A program made the position numbers and the translations under genes. From contig JBBELK010000329.1 of assembly GCA_037783545.1 (NCBI GenBank), forward strand, positions 2,804,501 to 2,868,500: a stretch of DNA of 64,000 nucleotides, read 5' to 3'. Positions within the stretch are counted from its first letter, which is position 1. Each line of letters starts with the position of its first letter. Of this stretch, positions 47,335 through 59,737 are shown in pieces. This DNA is from Henricia sp. BOLD:AAB3569 (taxonomy: Eukaryota; Echinodermata; Asteroidea; Spinulosida; Echinasteridae). The notes under the pieces are model-generated. The model saw nothing but the letters and a program-made list of their open reading frames with translations. It made no database searches and was not told the origin of the DNA.

Positions 47335-47570
47335 TGCGACTTGAAATGTGACTTGGGAGTTGGGATGCGACTTGGGTCATGACTTGGGGCTTGACTTGGG
47401 AGTGTGATTCGGGCGTGAGTTCTTGGGGGTGTGACTTGGGTGTGATGTTGCGATGGGACTTGGTATATGTGATTACATGACTTGGCGTGTGAACATGTGG
47501 CTACATTTGGCCACATTTGGCTACTTGAGATGTGACTTGGAATGTGGTTAGTAAGATGTGATGTGACTCG
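47335..47570 (+). repeat. Degenerate TGACTTGGG minisatellite
   Basis: Variants of gtgacttggg recur about 15 times in 235 bases. It fills most of the gap between two TTAA elements. Confidence 0.72.
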
Positions 47571-47575
47571 AGGTT

Positions 47576-47714
47576 TTAAAGGCACAGGCTCGTCAGCAAT
47601 GCGCGCCCGCCAAATGTGTGCCACGCAATACGCAGCTCCATAGCAAAGGCATATGGAGCTGCGTGTTTCGAGCACGAATTTGGCGGGCGCGCATTGCTGA
47701 CGTGCCTAGTTTAA
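47576..47714. mobile_element. TTAA hairpin MITE, family B, copy 3
   Basis: TTAA stands at both ends, 139 bp, with arms aggcacaggctcgtcagcaa and its partner ending gacgtgcctag. Slightly more diverged than the other two copies. Confidence 0.88.
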
Positions 47715-49105
47715 GGACAATCAGTTGCCTCACTGTGTCTCACTATCGGCTAACCACCTCATAAAATACGGACGGTACTCTATCAACTTGACGTGAATTG
47801 GGTAAATTCCACAGGATGGTAATCGAATAAGGAAACCAATCCGATACATTCTTATAAAGTAATGCTCAACTGGTGCATTATGTGTGCGAGTTGTCCCAAA
47901 GGGCTACGATGAATGATACAAAATTAGGTCACGATCAATCCCCAACCTCGTATGTCACCTACTAAAATACTGCCAGGTGCCGATTTATTTTTAAAGGTAT
48001 GAATCATTGGATTGCAGACTAGTTTCTTGAGGTGTTCTGTGAGGTGATTTAGTCATCCAAGAGACGTACGCAGACGCCATTTTGTTCCGAAGACATTGTA
48101 CAGCGATTTCATCTTTATGTTTTGCATTCATGCATTGTGAAAACAAGATGGCGCCGTCCACGATAGCTAGATGTATGACGTCACGCTGTGTTTTACATTT
48201 GTGCTTTTTTATGGAAACTCGTTGGATTCGCCCCTTCCTGACCTTTATAGAGAATCGGAACCCCAAATTCGAACAAAATATAACATCAAAATGTCACAGG
48301 TTAATTTTATAGCACGTCCAAAGCATAATTTGACTATTGTGGAGTCACTGTTACTCAATTGACATAAAATGAATGAACCCATTTGAATTCAAGAAAATCT
48401 ATGAAGTGGATTTAAGCAGCTGAAAGCTTTGAAGGCCTTTTGATTGAATTATTTGGTTGGTTTGTTGTAAGTTACTTCCCCTTCAAAAATTCAGTCGTTT
48501 GCTTGACCTTTTCTTTCTCGGGGTCAGTGACCTGGACCATCGTCTTGTACCTGTACTTCTCTCCCTATACCTCAATAGCCGGAAGCGCACACCTCCGTCT
48601 GTCTTTCCTCTTCTTTCACCAATCTGAGCACCTGTCCCACCAGACCGAAGCCAAATCAGTTATCTCGCCCCAAGTCATATCAAATTGAGCGGGTTAACAC
48701 TGGCTTCCAACTCGCGCTAACGAGACGAATCACCACAAAAGTTGTTCTTGAAAGTGTCAACCAAGCCCAATTTGTACCTCCCCGTATTCTCAATTACCAA
48801 TATCCCCTGACAAATTTTGTTTGTGGTTGTCGGCAGGTGGGCAGCGTCAAAGCTTTCATAAGGCCGCAAAAAGGCCGTTAATCGCGAGAATACAGGGGAT
48901 GAACACTCACAAAGGAATCTCAGTCTTGTCGTTCATTTAACGACTTTCGTGTAAGACAACAGAGTTGTGGTGACTTGTAAGGCCTTGTGGTGGCTTCCTA
49001 AAACACGTCTTTCATCCACAGTGGTGTGGAGCATGCACCGCGCTGGACGATGGGTCAAATGCATTAAATCTAAAATCTAGGGTTTTTAAATCCTGTTTGG
49101 GAAAG
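47715..49105. other. Mostly unique; short inverted pair near 48070-48156
   Basis: The words gacgccattttgtt and aacaagatggcgccgtcc form a hairpin, with tgacgtca at 48176. 48440-48960 has no repeat sign. No exon supported. Confidence 0.35.
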
Positions 49106-49268
49106 TGGTCTAACACGGACACACTTGTGGGGTACCAAACACAATGGAACAATGGTACCCCATAAAGAAATTCAAAAGGAACAGTGGTACCCCACAGAGG
49201 AATTCTAAAGAAAAGGGAAAATAGGACAACAATGCAAGTACCCCATAAACCCCTGTGTACACAGATAT
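49106..49268. repeat. Recent dispersed repeat, copy 1
   Basis: About 155 bases are identical, as read by eye, to 62270-62432 (starting ggtctaacacggacacactt). It holds three ggtacccca words. No clear terminal inverted repeats. Confidence 0.85.
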
Positions 49269-50105
49269 GTGGGCATGAACGTTCCCCCGAAAAAGGTGTC
49301 GTGCGCTTCTCAAAGTGTTGCGCCACCCCTTTGGTTCGCCCTCCCAATTTGAAAGGTCTGCCGACACCGGTGCACTAAGGCCAAGACCTATCAGGCAACA
49401 GAGGCAACGACCTTGATGTAAAAGATATTTTTTTTAGGAACTAGAAGTAGAAGATTGTCCTCGAACTCGACCAATTTTCTCCCCCTTCCGAACCAAGCTA
49501 CTGTCTGATCCCAATCCTGTTTACCAGTCGTCCTCAATGACCAGGCCACCTTTGTAGGGTTTTAACACCTGTCCTGTCCTCTCTCGCTCTGTATGGACCC
49601 ATTCTTTGAGGGTAGGCCTACTCTCTCATCCAGGTGTAGCGGGAAGACCCTAACGAGTGACCTCCGGCTCCACGGCTTGACCAAAGCACGCATGCGGAAA
49701 CTCAAAATGCCCGGTTTACGGTCAGCAAAACTCGGTGTCGATGTCCAGCCGGGACTGAAAAGGGCACGTTTTCGCGACCGCAAACAGAAACATGTTTCTG
49801 GCATAATTATTGGTTCAACTATCCTACCTCCATGGTTCAACCAGTGCGTCAATATTTGTGGGAAAGAGAAAATATCGCGCGCAAATTTTGCCGCCAATTT
49901 TTAACAAGAAATGTTTTCATTGGTTAAAATAATTATGGAAATTTTTCTCGAACTATTCTCAATTCCAATTACCATGTGCAAATTTCACCACGAACAGTTA
50001 TCTGTCAAATCTTTACCGACATTTATGCAGTTATTTTACTCACATTAGTCATGTCCAGACGGGCACTACCTTCGAAGGTAAAGTTATCAACGACAGTCCC
50101 ACTAA
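49269..50105. other. No gene seen; half copy of MITE family G
   Basis: 49762-49830 matches one half of the family G hairpin (aacagaaacatgtttctggc). The rest is unassigned. Confidence 0.4.
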
Positions 50106-50705
50106 AGCGGGCCTCCCACTGTGCGATTTTTGCCACAAATTAGCTACGATTGGGTACGATTATCGGAGACTGCCTATAGACTCTACACACAATCGTAGCC
50201 AATCGTACCCAATCGTAACTAATTCGTGCCAAAAATCGCACAGTGGGAGGCCTGCTTAACAACGACGCGTGTCCACACGGTGCTTTAACAACGACGCGCA
50301 AGCATGCACACGGCCCATTTACTAACGGTGCGCGCTCGTAAGTAGCGCGCTACTCATAAGATTTATCGTTGGTAAATCGTCGTTGTTAACTTGTAAGTAT
50401 ATATTGAGGTTTCGGTGTGCACGGTTAGTGATTACGACTACGATTAGCCAAACCTCAAAATCGTTACCTTTCGCTGTCCGTTTTTCACTGAGGTGTACAG
50501 GCGTTGCTATCAGTGTAAACAACAAAACAACACTTGGGATATTTGTGTAAACGCCACATAAGCCCACAAGTACGCACAAATTAGGATTAGCTACGATTGG
50601 GTACGATTGTGTGTAGAGTCTATAGGCAGTCTCCGATAATCGTACCAATTCGTAGGAAATTCGTGGCAAAAATCGCACAGTGGGAGGGGCCTGCGTCCAC
50701 ACGGT
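50106..50705. mobile_element. Nested foldback element
   Basis: A hairpin 50106-50257 (gcctcccactgtgcgatttt ... aaaatcgcacagtgggaggc) is followed by a second half at 50580-50697 with the same words (attagctacgattgggtacg, gtgtagagtctataggcagt). gtccacacggt occurs near both ends. Confidence 0.75.
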
Positions 50706-50811
50706 CACTATACTTACGAGCTTACTCACGAGCGCCCACTACCAACGACTTAACTTTAAGTTAACAACCATCGTCTGAACGCACCTAAAGATTGGTAGTT
50801 GTGTTGTGCGT

Positions 50812-50982
50812 CTTAAGCCCAATTCATACTCGCTCGGCGACCTACGTGCGGAACGGAAATTTTGTCCGCCGAGTAGGGTCAAACAAGTTCAACAGTGCGC
50901 GGTCAGTATTAACTCTGCAGCGACTACACTCGGCGAAAGTGCGGCGAGTGAGTTCGGCGGAGAAGTATGAACCTAGCTTTAC
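50812..50982. mobile_element. TIR element, about 170 bp
   Basis: The ends ttaagcccaattcatactcg and agtatgaacctagcttta are inverted, with inner ctcggcgacc / ggcgagtgag words. Confidence 0.6.
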
Positions 50983-50999
50983 GCGCGTACAACGCGCTT

Positions 51000-51292
51000 T
51001 AAAGCCTCGTCTGTACTGGCAAACACTTGCAGACATTTTGTTTGCAAACATCACCATACAGATGCTTGCTGATGTTTGTCTGTGTCTATATACATTGGCA
51101 AACAGAAGCAAACTCGGAACGGTCATAAAACACGAGCAAACATATGTTTGCCAGTAGCTGCATGTCCAAACATCGGCAAACATTGGTGAAGTTTGCTGGT
51201 GTTTGCTAATGTGTTATGGGTTGTCCACACCTGCAAACTTTTCTGAAAAACATTATCAAACTAAGTGTTTGCTAGTGTAGACGAGGCTTATT
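51000..51292. mobile_element. TIR element family I, copy 1
   Basis: The ends aaagcctcgtctgtactggc and gctagtgtagacgaggctta are inverted; the inside repeats tttgcaaacatc and gtttgct words. A split copy lies at 59738-59950 and 60510-60572. Confidence 0.75.
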
Positions 51293-52832
51293 AACGCACC
51301 AATGGAGACCCATCCACATTCACTTTACCGTGCCATGAGACATCGGTATACGAAGCATGACTCAGCCGTGAGTCAAACTCGCCTCGTAACCCGCACGGGA
51401 CTTTCTAAATCTCTCCACAAAGTCAGTATAGCCATGTACTACAGATATACGGATTTCCCCCTTAATATTCAGGTTGTTAAATAGTAATTTGCACTAATGC
51501 TACACGCTGTAAAGTTTGTGTATCTTCTTCTGAAGTTCATTTTAAGGGTGTTATACAGTGGATTAACTCGCTAAATTAGCTTGTCATGCGTGCATGTTTG
51601 TTTCTCAGTTCATCCGTTGCTAATATCACAACCCGTTGAGACCTCATTCCCTCGCGTTATTGGCACGTGGTTATCATCTTGGTCTTCCATAGTTGGTGTT
51701 TAGGGAACAATAGATAGGATGTAACAATGAGAAGAATTGGGTTGATGCATTGTCTCACAAGGATTTGGAGGAAACCAGCCAAAAAGAGGTGATGTAAGGA
51801 AATGAAATTGATATCACGTGGCACAGACGGCTTTCTGCCGAAAGGTCAAATTATGGACATATTTTCAAAATAAATGTATAGCGATCTAAAAGACGAACAA
51901 AATGGAGTAGTACTTGCACCTAATAACAAGTCAATGCATCTCATTATACGCAGGTCAAAGGTCGTGCCCATTCTGGGGCATCCTATTGGCTGGGTCGTTC
52001 CTATTGCCGACCAATGGTAAACCAGGCTTGTGTAACTTTAAATCAGTCGTTATGAGCAAACATTACGTGTTCGCGCCAGCTGGAGAGAAGAATGAAAATC
52101 TTGTCACAGACTACACAGGCTTTTCCTCAAAGCCCCGAGGGTTAACTGAGAGGCTATTAAGGAAATTGGAATTTCTTGTAAGGAAAGTACAGTAACATAT
52201 GTGGCTAGCTGATGATAGGCGAAACAACCGCTGGAACTCAGCTCGACTTGGCGTTCAGACACGTTGGGTGAGCAGTAAGGTCACGGGTTAACGCTCGCTT
52301 TGCAACAAGTCCCCATCCGCTACATTACATCGGTTAAAAGGTGCTGCTATAGAAAGGCGACTAACTTTTGGGTCATGTTGTTTGCCGGTTGTTGGCTCGG
52401 CAGGATATTGAGGCAATGAAACGCATTGGCTTATCTTGCTATGCTTTGCACCAAACTTTACGCGTCTGTTGAAAGCAGTGCTTGTCTTTCATCAACTGAC
52501 GTCCATGTTACGTTTGAGTAAAACTCCTTACGGCAACATTCAGCGCTATTTTGGTTGTTTCTTAAGCCTTCCGTTTCTAATTGTGTGTACCAAACTTGTT
52601 TGAACATACTGCATTGTTGTGGTGTACAATGTTGCTACATGACATGTTCGTGCGCAACCATTCCGTAAAGCCGACGATCCTCGGGTCGACCTTGCGACGA
52701 CATAGAACAGTCGGCGACTGGCTTTTTATGACCAAGCTGCGCCTGAGCTACGCCCGTCGACATCAAATTAGTCGGCGATTATTTGGAGACCAGGGGCCAA
52801 TTTCGTAGAGCTGCTTAAACATGAAAAATTGC
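51293..52832. other. Apparently unique, no gene supported
   Basis: Only short ORFs. 52790-52832 (ggggccaatttcgtagagct) looks like a dispersed repeat end. Confidence 0.35.
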
Positions 52833-53409
52833 TTAAAGGGCCCCTTATTTGGGATTTTTATCAATGACATCTATGCTATAAAACCAATATACTCAGTTCC
52901 AATCATAAAAATCCTATTTGGAGCTTGTTTTGGGGGTTAAAACTAAGGTTTTTAGTTTTTATGCTAATGCAAATATGCATATTAATGACCAAGGTCATGA
53001 TGTCACAAGAGGCAAACACAGGAAAATCACATTCAACTGTGCACAAAAGATTCCACCTTTTTCTCAAACGTCCTAGAACTTTTGTAATCCATGACTGTTT
53101 GAGTTTGTTCTACATGTTTCCTGTTGTAAGCCATGATAAAACTGGGGGAGAAAACCGCAGCAATTTGCCACAAGTCAAACTTGAAGTCTTATGTTTTTTC
53201 TTAACTTTTCCCTTCTGTCTTCCTTACGTGATGCAAACAGCGCCCTCTGTCTGTTGTTTATTGCAATGAAATCTTCAAAGTTGAAAAAGGCTACCTTTTA
53301 TTGATTTTACATCCAAACGAACAATAGTATGTCTTGTTGAACAAGTAATCCATCATATATGAAGCAAAGATTAGGCAAAAAGTTGTTTAGCATGTCAGAG
53401 GCCCTTTAA
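52833..53409. mobile_element. TTAA element, family J (577 bp)
   Basis: TTAA stands at both ends; TTAAAGGGCC and GGCCCTTTAA are inverted. The flanks ctgcttaaacatgaaaaatt and ttgtttaagcatgaaaaaca form a repeat that it interrupts. A 114-codon ORF inside has no recognised domain. Confidence 0.65.
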
Positions 53410-53559
53410 GCTGAACAATTGTTTAAGCATGAAAAACACTGGTCATACACTATTTATACCACATGAGGATTTCACTGGTAACGTTCTCTACTAAGCAAGT
53501 GTTTTTTTGTACTTAAACACCTCTATGAAAGTCTAAAGCAGTTTTGCATTTTTCACACG

Positions 53560-53707
53560 CCTGGGCTGCGTTCCAAACACGCGAACGTTGCCAACGTTCG
53601 CCACTGGTTACAATGCTTTTGTGCACTCGTCTATGGAAAGCCGGGTACCGGTTGTTGGCGAACGATGAAAACGTTTGCAATGTTCGCGTGTTTGGAACGC
53701 AGCCCAG
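53560..53707. mobile_element. Hairpin MITE
   Basis: The arms cctgggctgcgttccaaaca and tgtttggaacgcagcccagg pair over about 30 bases with cgcgaacgttg continuing inside. Confidence 0.85.
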
Positions 53708-54258
53708 GTTCTTTTTATACAAAACAAGGTCCTTTTGCGCACGCTCGAGTATTTTCGAGGTATTTTTCACCACAGAATAATAGCTAACAGTAATATTCCC
53801 TGCACGTGCTCCAAGTTTGAATGAGCGTCCCAATCAAAGCAAGGAGAGTCCTTAGTGTGGTATCGCCATGCATGGTGTAGAAAAATAAACACCAGAAAAT
53901 CGACTTGAAGAAACCAAAACGTAAGCAAAGCTTTACTTGATATAAAAACCATGGAAACTAAACCCATGCTTGCATACAGTCTGGCCGAGTTATTAGAAGT
54001 TACATATTCCGGAAACCAATGTCGCGCCCATTACTCAACGCCATAGTGTCACGTGATACGTGTCTGACCCCCTTTCCCCCTCATGGTTAACCGCTAACAG
54101 GGGGTCAGTCACAATGCACCTGTTTATACTGAACCCAACTGGGAATTTGACCATGTTTGGATGAGCATTAAGATGGATTAAACCCACTGTTTAGCAACCA
54201 AACACTGCCTCAATGCATCTTGTGATGACACATCATCAAGGATGGACTAACCGATCTA

Positions 54259-54419
54259 CCTGGGTCTGTTTTCGCAACCACAATCAGAAACATGTTTCTG
54301 CCGTAGTTATTGGTTAAACCAATGGATGACTTTGGTTGATGACGACAAAGCTCACCATTGGTTGAATCTGTAACGTCAGAAATATGTTTCTGGCTACGAT
54401 TGCGAAAACATGCCCAGGC
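54259..54419. mobile_element. Hairpin MITE family G, copy 2
   Basis: The ends cctgggtctgttttcgcaac and ttgcgaaaacatgcccagg are inverted; inner atcagaaacatgtttctg is itself palindromic; the core matches 43560-43720. Confidence 0.8.
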
Positions 54420-54529
54420 ACACGCGAATGCAGAAAGGGTGCATGTTTGGTTTATATTACGTTGTATACGTTGAGATCATGCGTGTTACCTGAGGTGTCT
54501 GTCCAACCAAGGTATATGTGAACGTGGGC

Positions 54530-54870
54530 CGGGCACCGTGACCAAAATGATGCAAGTAATGTACTCAATGAAATACCTTTGTAAATCTACAGGTTGTGGG
54601 TTCAAATCCCATCCCGTCCATGGTATGTGTGCCCTTGGGCAAGGCACTTTGCCACAGAATGCCCCTCTATCCAGTAGGAAATGGGTACCTGCAAGGGTTG
54701 TGAGCGGTGCATAGTGATGTGTTTGATTAGTCCGCATGCATGTCAGCTGCACGGGGCTGCATACTCCCCAGGGAGTTGAGAAAGTTTATAGAATGATATT
54801 ATTGAGCCCAATGACCAGGGGTAATAATGTAAAAGTGCATTTAGACTGTGTGTGGAATGCGCTATATTTA
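54530..54870 (+). mobile_element. SINE, family 3
   Basis: B box ggttgtgggttcaaatccc, then tgtgcccttgggcaaggcac, gagttgagaaagttta and tgagcccaatgaccaggg. The same 3' part occurs around the nested MITE at 44446-45030. Confidence 0.72.
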
Positions 54871-55439
54871 AGAATGGGACATCATTATTACTTATTTTTT
54901 AGAGCTAAGCTCCATTTTTCATTACTTTGTCATAAATTTCATCCTGTGATGCCTACAGTCTCAGTGAATGAGACAAAACGATTGATCGGACAGTCACAAT
55001 GTCTCCATGCTAATCTTTGTCTCTGCATCAAGATTTGTTTAAATCTCGGCAAATCTTCCTTCTTCCACATCAGATCTGACCTTTCCAACGGTTTCTTAGT
55101 TTCGTATAATATATACAAAGTGCACGTGAGCTCAGGTGATCCGACGCACGGAAATACTCGCTGTCTGCACACGATCACCGGGCCAATCCGAACCAGGTCA
55201 TGGGGGAAGCGGGCCATAATGCCCCGTGACTTCCTGATGCCGTCTGCCAGGATACCGTACCTCCGTGCTACTCCGTATCAATGGCACAATTCAAGAGAGG
55301 AGGCTTATTTCTGGACCCTCGACGTGTCTGTACTTTATGTCGCGATATTAAAACAAAAATTCGCAAAGCAAAATGTTAATTCCCATTCCGGTTTTTATTA
55401 AAGATAGTATAGGCCTATACATGGTTGGTAAACTGTTAG
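54871..55439. other. Apparently unique; long ORF not supported
   Basis: A 221-codon ORF (54736-55401, +) begins inside the SINE and has no recognisable domain. The non-repetitive stretch 54950-55340 might be regulatory. Confidence 0.3.
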
Positions 55440-55880
55440 GCCTAGAAATAGTTTTATCCCCCTGTGTGATTGAAGATATGCATGATTAAAACCAACCTGA
55501 GCAAAAACCAGCTCCGTACTTCGTCTAACTTTTGAGAAAACAGTCAAATTCATTTCGCCCCAAAACCACTTCGCCCTGAACCATTTCGCCCTGAACCACG
55601 GCCTGTGCACGAAGTGGTTTTGGGGCGATGTAGTGTTTGAACGAAGTAATTTAGGGCGAAATGGCACTCAGGCGAAGTGGTTTGGGGCGAAATGGCACTT
55701 GGGCGAAATGGTTTTGGGGCGAATTGAATTTTCGTCTCATGATACGAAAACTAATTGTTTTACTCATTTCTCAAAGACTATAGCACTTCAGGGGAAGTTA
55801 TCTATACGGTCATCATGTTTATACCGGTAAGTTAGGCCTAAATCTGTGAACATTTCTGATTTTCGAGATTACCAATGATG
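55440..55880. repeat. GGGCGAA foldback family, copy 3
   Basis: It has the left flank ctgtgtgattgaagatatg of copy 1 and gagcaaaaaccagctccgta of copy 2, the cttcgccc/gggcgaa core, and the right flank acatttctgattttcgag. A weak fourth relative lies at 61320-61440. Confidence 0.8.
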
Positions 55881-56637
55881 TTTAAATCTTCCAGAAATGT
55901 ATTTACTATAATAATTATGTGGGACAAATTGTCATTTTTTTTTCAATAACGAAATGCAGATGATGCTGATTAATCTTGGTATATCAAAATGATCCAAGAT
56001 TCTTGTAGATTTAAAGTTACCATTTGACAAAATTTAAATCAAAATCTAAGGCTAACCCTCATAGAATTTTATCGATTTGGGTTAAATATTCATGTCAAAA
56101 TTGCAGGAACCATATTTCTGGACAACACGGTGACAGTTTTGCATCCATGGAAACATGAGACACCAATTCTCTTATCGTAAACAGGCCCACCAAAGTAGGC
56201 TGTCCCCAGGCTATGTACACACGTCGTGTTGCGTTGCAAAGGGAACCAGTGGGCGTCCCGTTAACTTGGCATGCACTCACGTTTCGATGGGTTTCGCTTG
56301 GGACTATTTAGGCCACTCTTTCTCCAGTTGTTGCGATTGTGAAGTCAGAAAACCCTCCAGCCGCATATATACTCCTCCGCTTTGTACTTTCACGAACTCA
56401 GTGGGCGAATCAAGCTCCCATTAACCCACATCAAGATGAAATATCTCTATTCTTTAAAACAAAACAACGATCTTATTTCACTCAGCGATTGAAAGCTGAG
56501 CTCGACATCGCTGGTGCACGAAAATTATAAATCATCAAACGACACATTTTTGGAATTTTGTGTCGCAATGAAAGCCTTTGTCACAGAAAAGTGCAATTTG
56601 TGTCCCAATTTGAGCGGTTGTCGACCGACGGTGTCAA
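55881..56637. other. No feature recognised
   Basis: Apparently unique, short ORFs only. Confidence 0.4.
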
Positions 56638-57224
56638 CTACACTCGACCAAAAAAGTTCTGTCACCAGTAAGACATTTGTAGATATTTATTTATGAAATT
56701 GGATTTAATGTAGGAAAATAATATATAAGATTTTAGCTGAACATACCACTCAAAGGAATAGAGCTCACGGAGTGTATGATGGCAAGCTTCACGGAACAGG
56801 AATGCAACAAAGGAGTGTGGGGTCAGAATGAAAAACACCAAAAAACAACGATGTCAACTTTATTGCACCCACCATACCTATAATGCAATGGCACGATTCA
56901 GATTGGACAATTTAACAATTTTAATTTGGATGTTTTTGACAAGACATTGATAAATCCAAACTCACTTAAAAATTTCCTAATTGTTTACACACAAATTGCC
57001 CAAATCACAAGTTGCATTGTTCTTTGGTGTTTTTCATTCTGACCCCACACTCCTTTGTTGCATTCCTGTTCAGTGAAGCTTGCCATCATGATCTCTCTTG
57101 AGCTCTATTCCTTTGAGGGATATGTTCAGCTAAAATTTGATATATTATTTTCCTACATTAAATCCAATTTAATAACAAATATCTATAAATGTCTTACTGG
57201 TGACAGAACTTTTTGGTCGAGTGT
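56638..57224. mobile_element. Foldback element with about 200-base arms
   Basis: The ends acactcgaccaaaaaagttc and aactttttggtcgagtgt are inverted, and pairing continues through aatgcaacaaaggagtgtgg / cacactcctttgttgcatt. The unpaired centre is about 170 bases. Confidence 0.88.
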
Positions 57225-58044
57225 ATATAGAAACACGCCGGCACTGTGGACACATTTAAACGCCAAATTAAATGGGTGTAGAATTTTTAAAAAAGTAATT
57301 TCTTTGTGAAATAAAACAAATCTGATTTTGCCAATTTATTTCTACTTTGAATTGTGTATAATTTCATTTCACCAAAGCTTTAAAATTAGAACGAATCCCG
57401 CAGGTCCACCATAGCTCCATGGTTCCACACACGATTGCAAAACTAACGCGTTAAGCTGGACGACTCTTTAATTAATCAATTAAAACCCAAGGCCACCTGT
57501 TAATTGATTAATTGCCCAGGCACCCCTTCAAGCTTCAAGCTTTCACGGTCGTGTTTCCTGTCTCCATCTACTAACGTCAGCATGCCATCACTGCACCGTC
57601 AGATAAACCGTTCAGCACCCCTTCATCTCAACACGACACCTATTTACATTACGCATCGTGTTTCTTATGGCTCGGAGCTGTGAAGACTGTTTTAGCTCGA
57701 GCTGACTGCCTGAAGCACACAGTGGAAGCTTGGAAGCACTCCAGAAACACTCGACGTGTCAAACAAGCCCCGTCATCACCTGGACTATCAACCTCCTACC
57801 ATCTGCCCTTAAACCTCCCCTATCACGATCCGGTGGTGATGCTGACTTCATTCTGAGGGAGGCAATCTCGAGGTCTTGTCCTGACAGAAAGATTCCAAAT
57901 TTTCATTTATTCTCTTAACACCAGCTTGCATTGGCCGCGTGACTGTCGGATCTCGTAGAAGGGATCCAGGGGCCCATAATAAGATACTGCGGACCGTTTG
58001 TTTTCCGAGATATTGTCCTGCAAATTTTGGCCCAAGTGGTGTGG
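57225..58044. other. Unique stretch with homeodomain-type site pair
   Basis: At 57468-57515 ttaattaatcaattaa and gttaattgattaattg flank a cacctg E-box word. This is a plausible regulatory cluster, from sequence pattern only. Confidence 0.35.
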
Positions 58045-58882
58045 TTAAAGGAACACACCGGCTTTGTTGGGCTATTTTGGGCTCGAAATAGACCCATACA
58101 TTATTCTGAAGCGCCTTCGAGAGTAAATTAGATATATCCTGAAAAGACGCCGTCAAATTTGGCCGTTTTTGAGCACTTTTGAAAAATTCAAGGTCACGTG
58201 ACTTTTTGGAACCAAATTCTGGTTCCGAAAAGTCACGTGGTCTTGTGAGTTAGTTGTATTTCCAGCCGTATAAAAGTTTGTTACTGCAGAACTGCACCAA
58301 ATTCAACTCTGATTTCCCCCCAATATTTATAAGTAATTGACAAAAGAGAGACTATTTATACAGGTATGAAACAAAGTTAAACATAAGTACATGGACATTC
58401 GAACATAATTGTTTGTTTCGAGAGTCCGGAGAACGGGAGCGAGCGCGTGCTACGGCAGGCTACCGTGAAGTGTAGGATATTTGCCCCGCGCAGCACGGCA
58501 AATAGCCTGAGTGCACACACGCATGCGTGTGTTGCTGCGGTGTACGTTCGTAATAAAAAACCATGATGCCAACTCCTCAAAAGAAAACGGAAAATCCTAT
58601 TCGGTCGTCCGGGCTGTCCAGTGAAATCGTGAGCAGAAAATTTGAGATATCCTGAGCAGGAGAAGAGCGAATCGTTTGTGACAAAGTCGTGAGGCTCGCG
58701 CGTAGTTGCAACGGCTGGTAAAGCGTATAACCCGTCTTTTGACCGTTTTTTTTAATTTTGCACTTCTTTAGTAAATTACGGGATATTTTGATGATCTTTT
58801 TTCACAACGACCATCAAAAAAGTATTGTCAATGCTGCTACATCACTAAATCATGTAAACAGTAGGCCGGTGTGTACCTTTAA
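58045..58882. mobile_element. TTAA element, family A, copy 2 (838 bp)
   Basis: TTAA stands at both ends. It matches 7625-8381 closely but keeps about 60 bases (ending attcaaggtcacgtg) missing in that copy, and has other small differences, e.g. in a cacacacgcatgcgtg stretch. Confidence 0.85.
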
Positions 58883-59737
58883 TTGGACCATGATTTTGGT
58901 CCAGAATGCATGCTGGAAAATTGTTTTGGTCCAAGAGGCTTGAATGTGTGGGGTCTATCACAAATTCATCACAAGTCAAAGAAAAGGTCAATGTTTCTTT
59001 CGGTGCAAAAATTGTATCTTTTAACATATAAAACTAAATTTTGTGATAGCGAAACTCACGGTATACAAGACTGTTGTGTTAAAAGCAAAGCAAATATGGC
59101 GAATTCAAATCTTCATGACATTCACAAAGCAAATATATACAAAGGCATAAAGAACCTCCCATCGATTTCATCGTCATCATGCTAGTATCCACCCTGTATT
59201 TCGTACAGAAACCAACATCCGATCCGTAAACAAATACCAACTCGTGACGAAATACCATGTTGTCAAAAATGTAAAAAGGTGTCTCTTTTCAAACTCCCTG
59301 GCCTCAGATAGCTCGACCGCAATTAAAGTTGTGGAATTCCGAATTCTGATACCAAATCCCCATGGCGAATAAACACGAAAGTAGACCATTGGAAAATCAT
59401 TATCAACCACCGTGGCATTTTAAAGTTTAATAATATCAGCGGGGTGCGTTATTTTACTCGTTTCAATTTACAGTGCGTGGATATCATGGCCAAGGTCTGG
59501 TGTGTCAAACTTGATAATTATGATCTTGGTTAATAATTATGTAATGGTGCTTGTGCCTATAAGCAAGACACTTTGCCATAAATTGCCTCTTTTTACCCAG
59601 GGGTAAATTTTATTTTTTTGAAATTATTTTTCAGATTCCTTCAGTAACAATGTTCAACCTTCTGTAGTCCAGTTTTACGGTGCACACAAAGCACAGTAAT
59701 TTGCTAGTAAGTGAGTTCCTTTTATTTCAAACATTTT
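58883..59737. other. No gene seen; SINE fragment near 59545
   Basis: The words gtgcttgtgcctataagcaa and actttgccataaattgcc at 59545-59600 resemble SINE bodies. Confidence 0.4.

Noticed and set aside
54736..55401. 221-codon open frame on the + strand
   Set aside because: It starts within a SINE, has no recognised domain and no splice or conservation sign; one such frame is not surprising in a six-frame scan of 64 kb.
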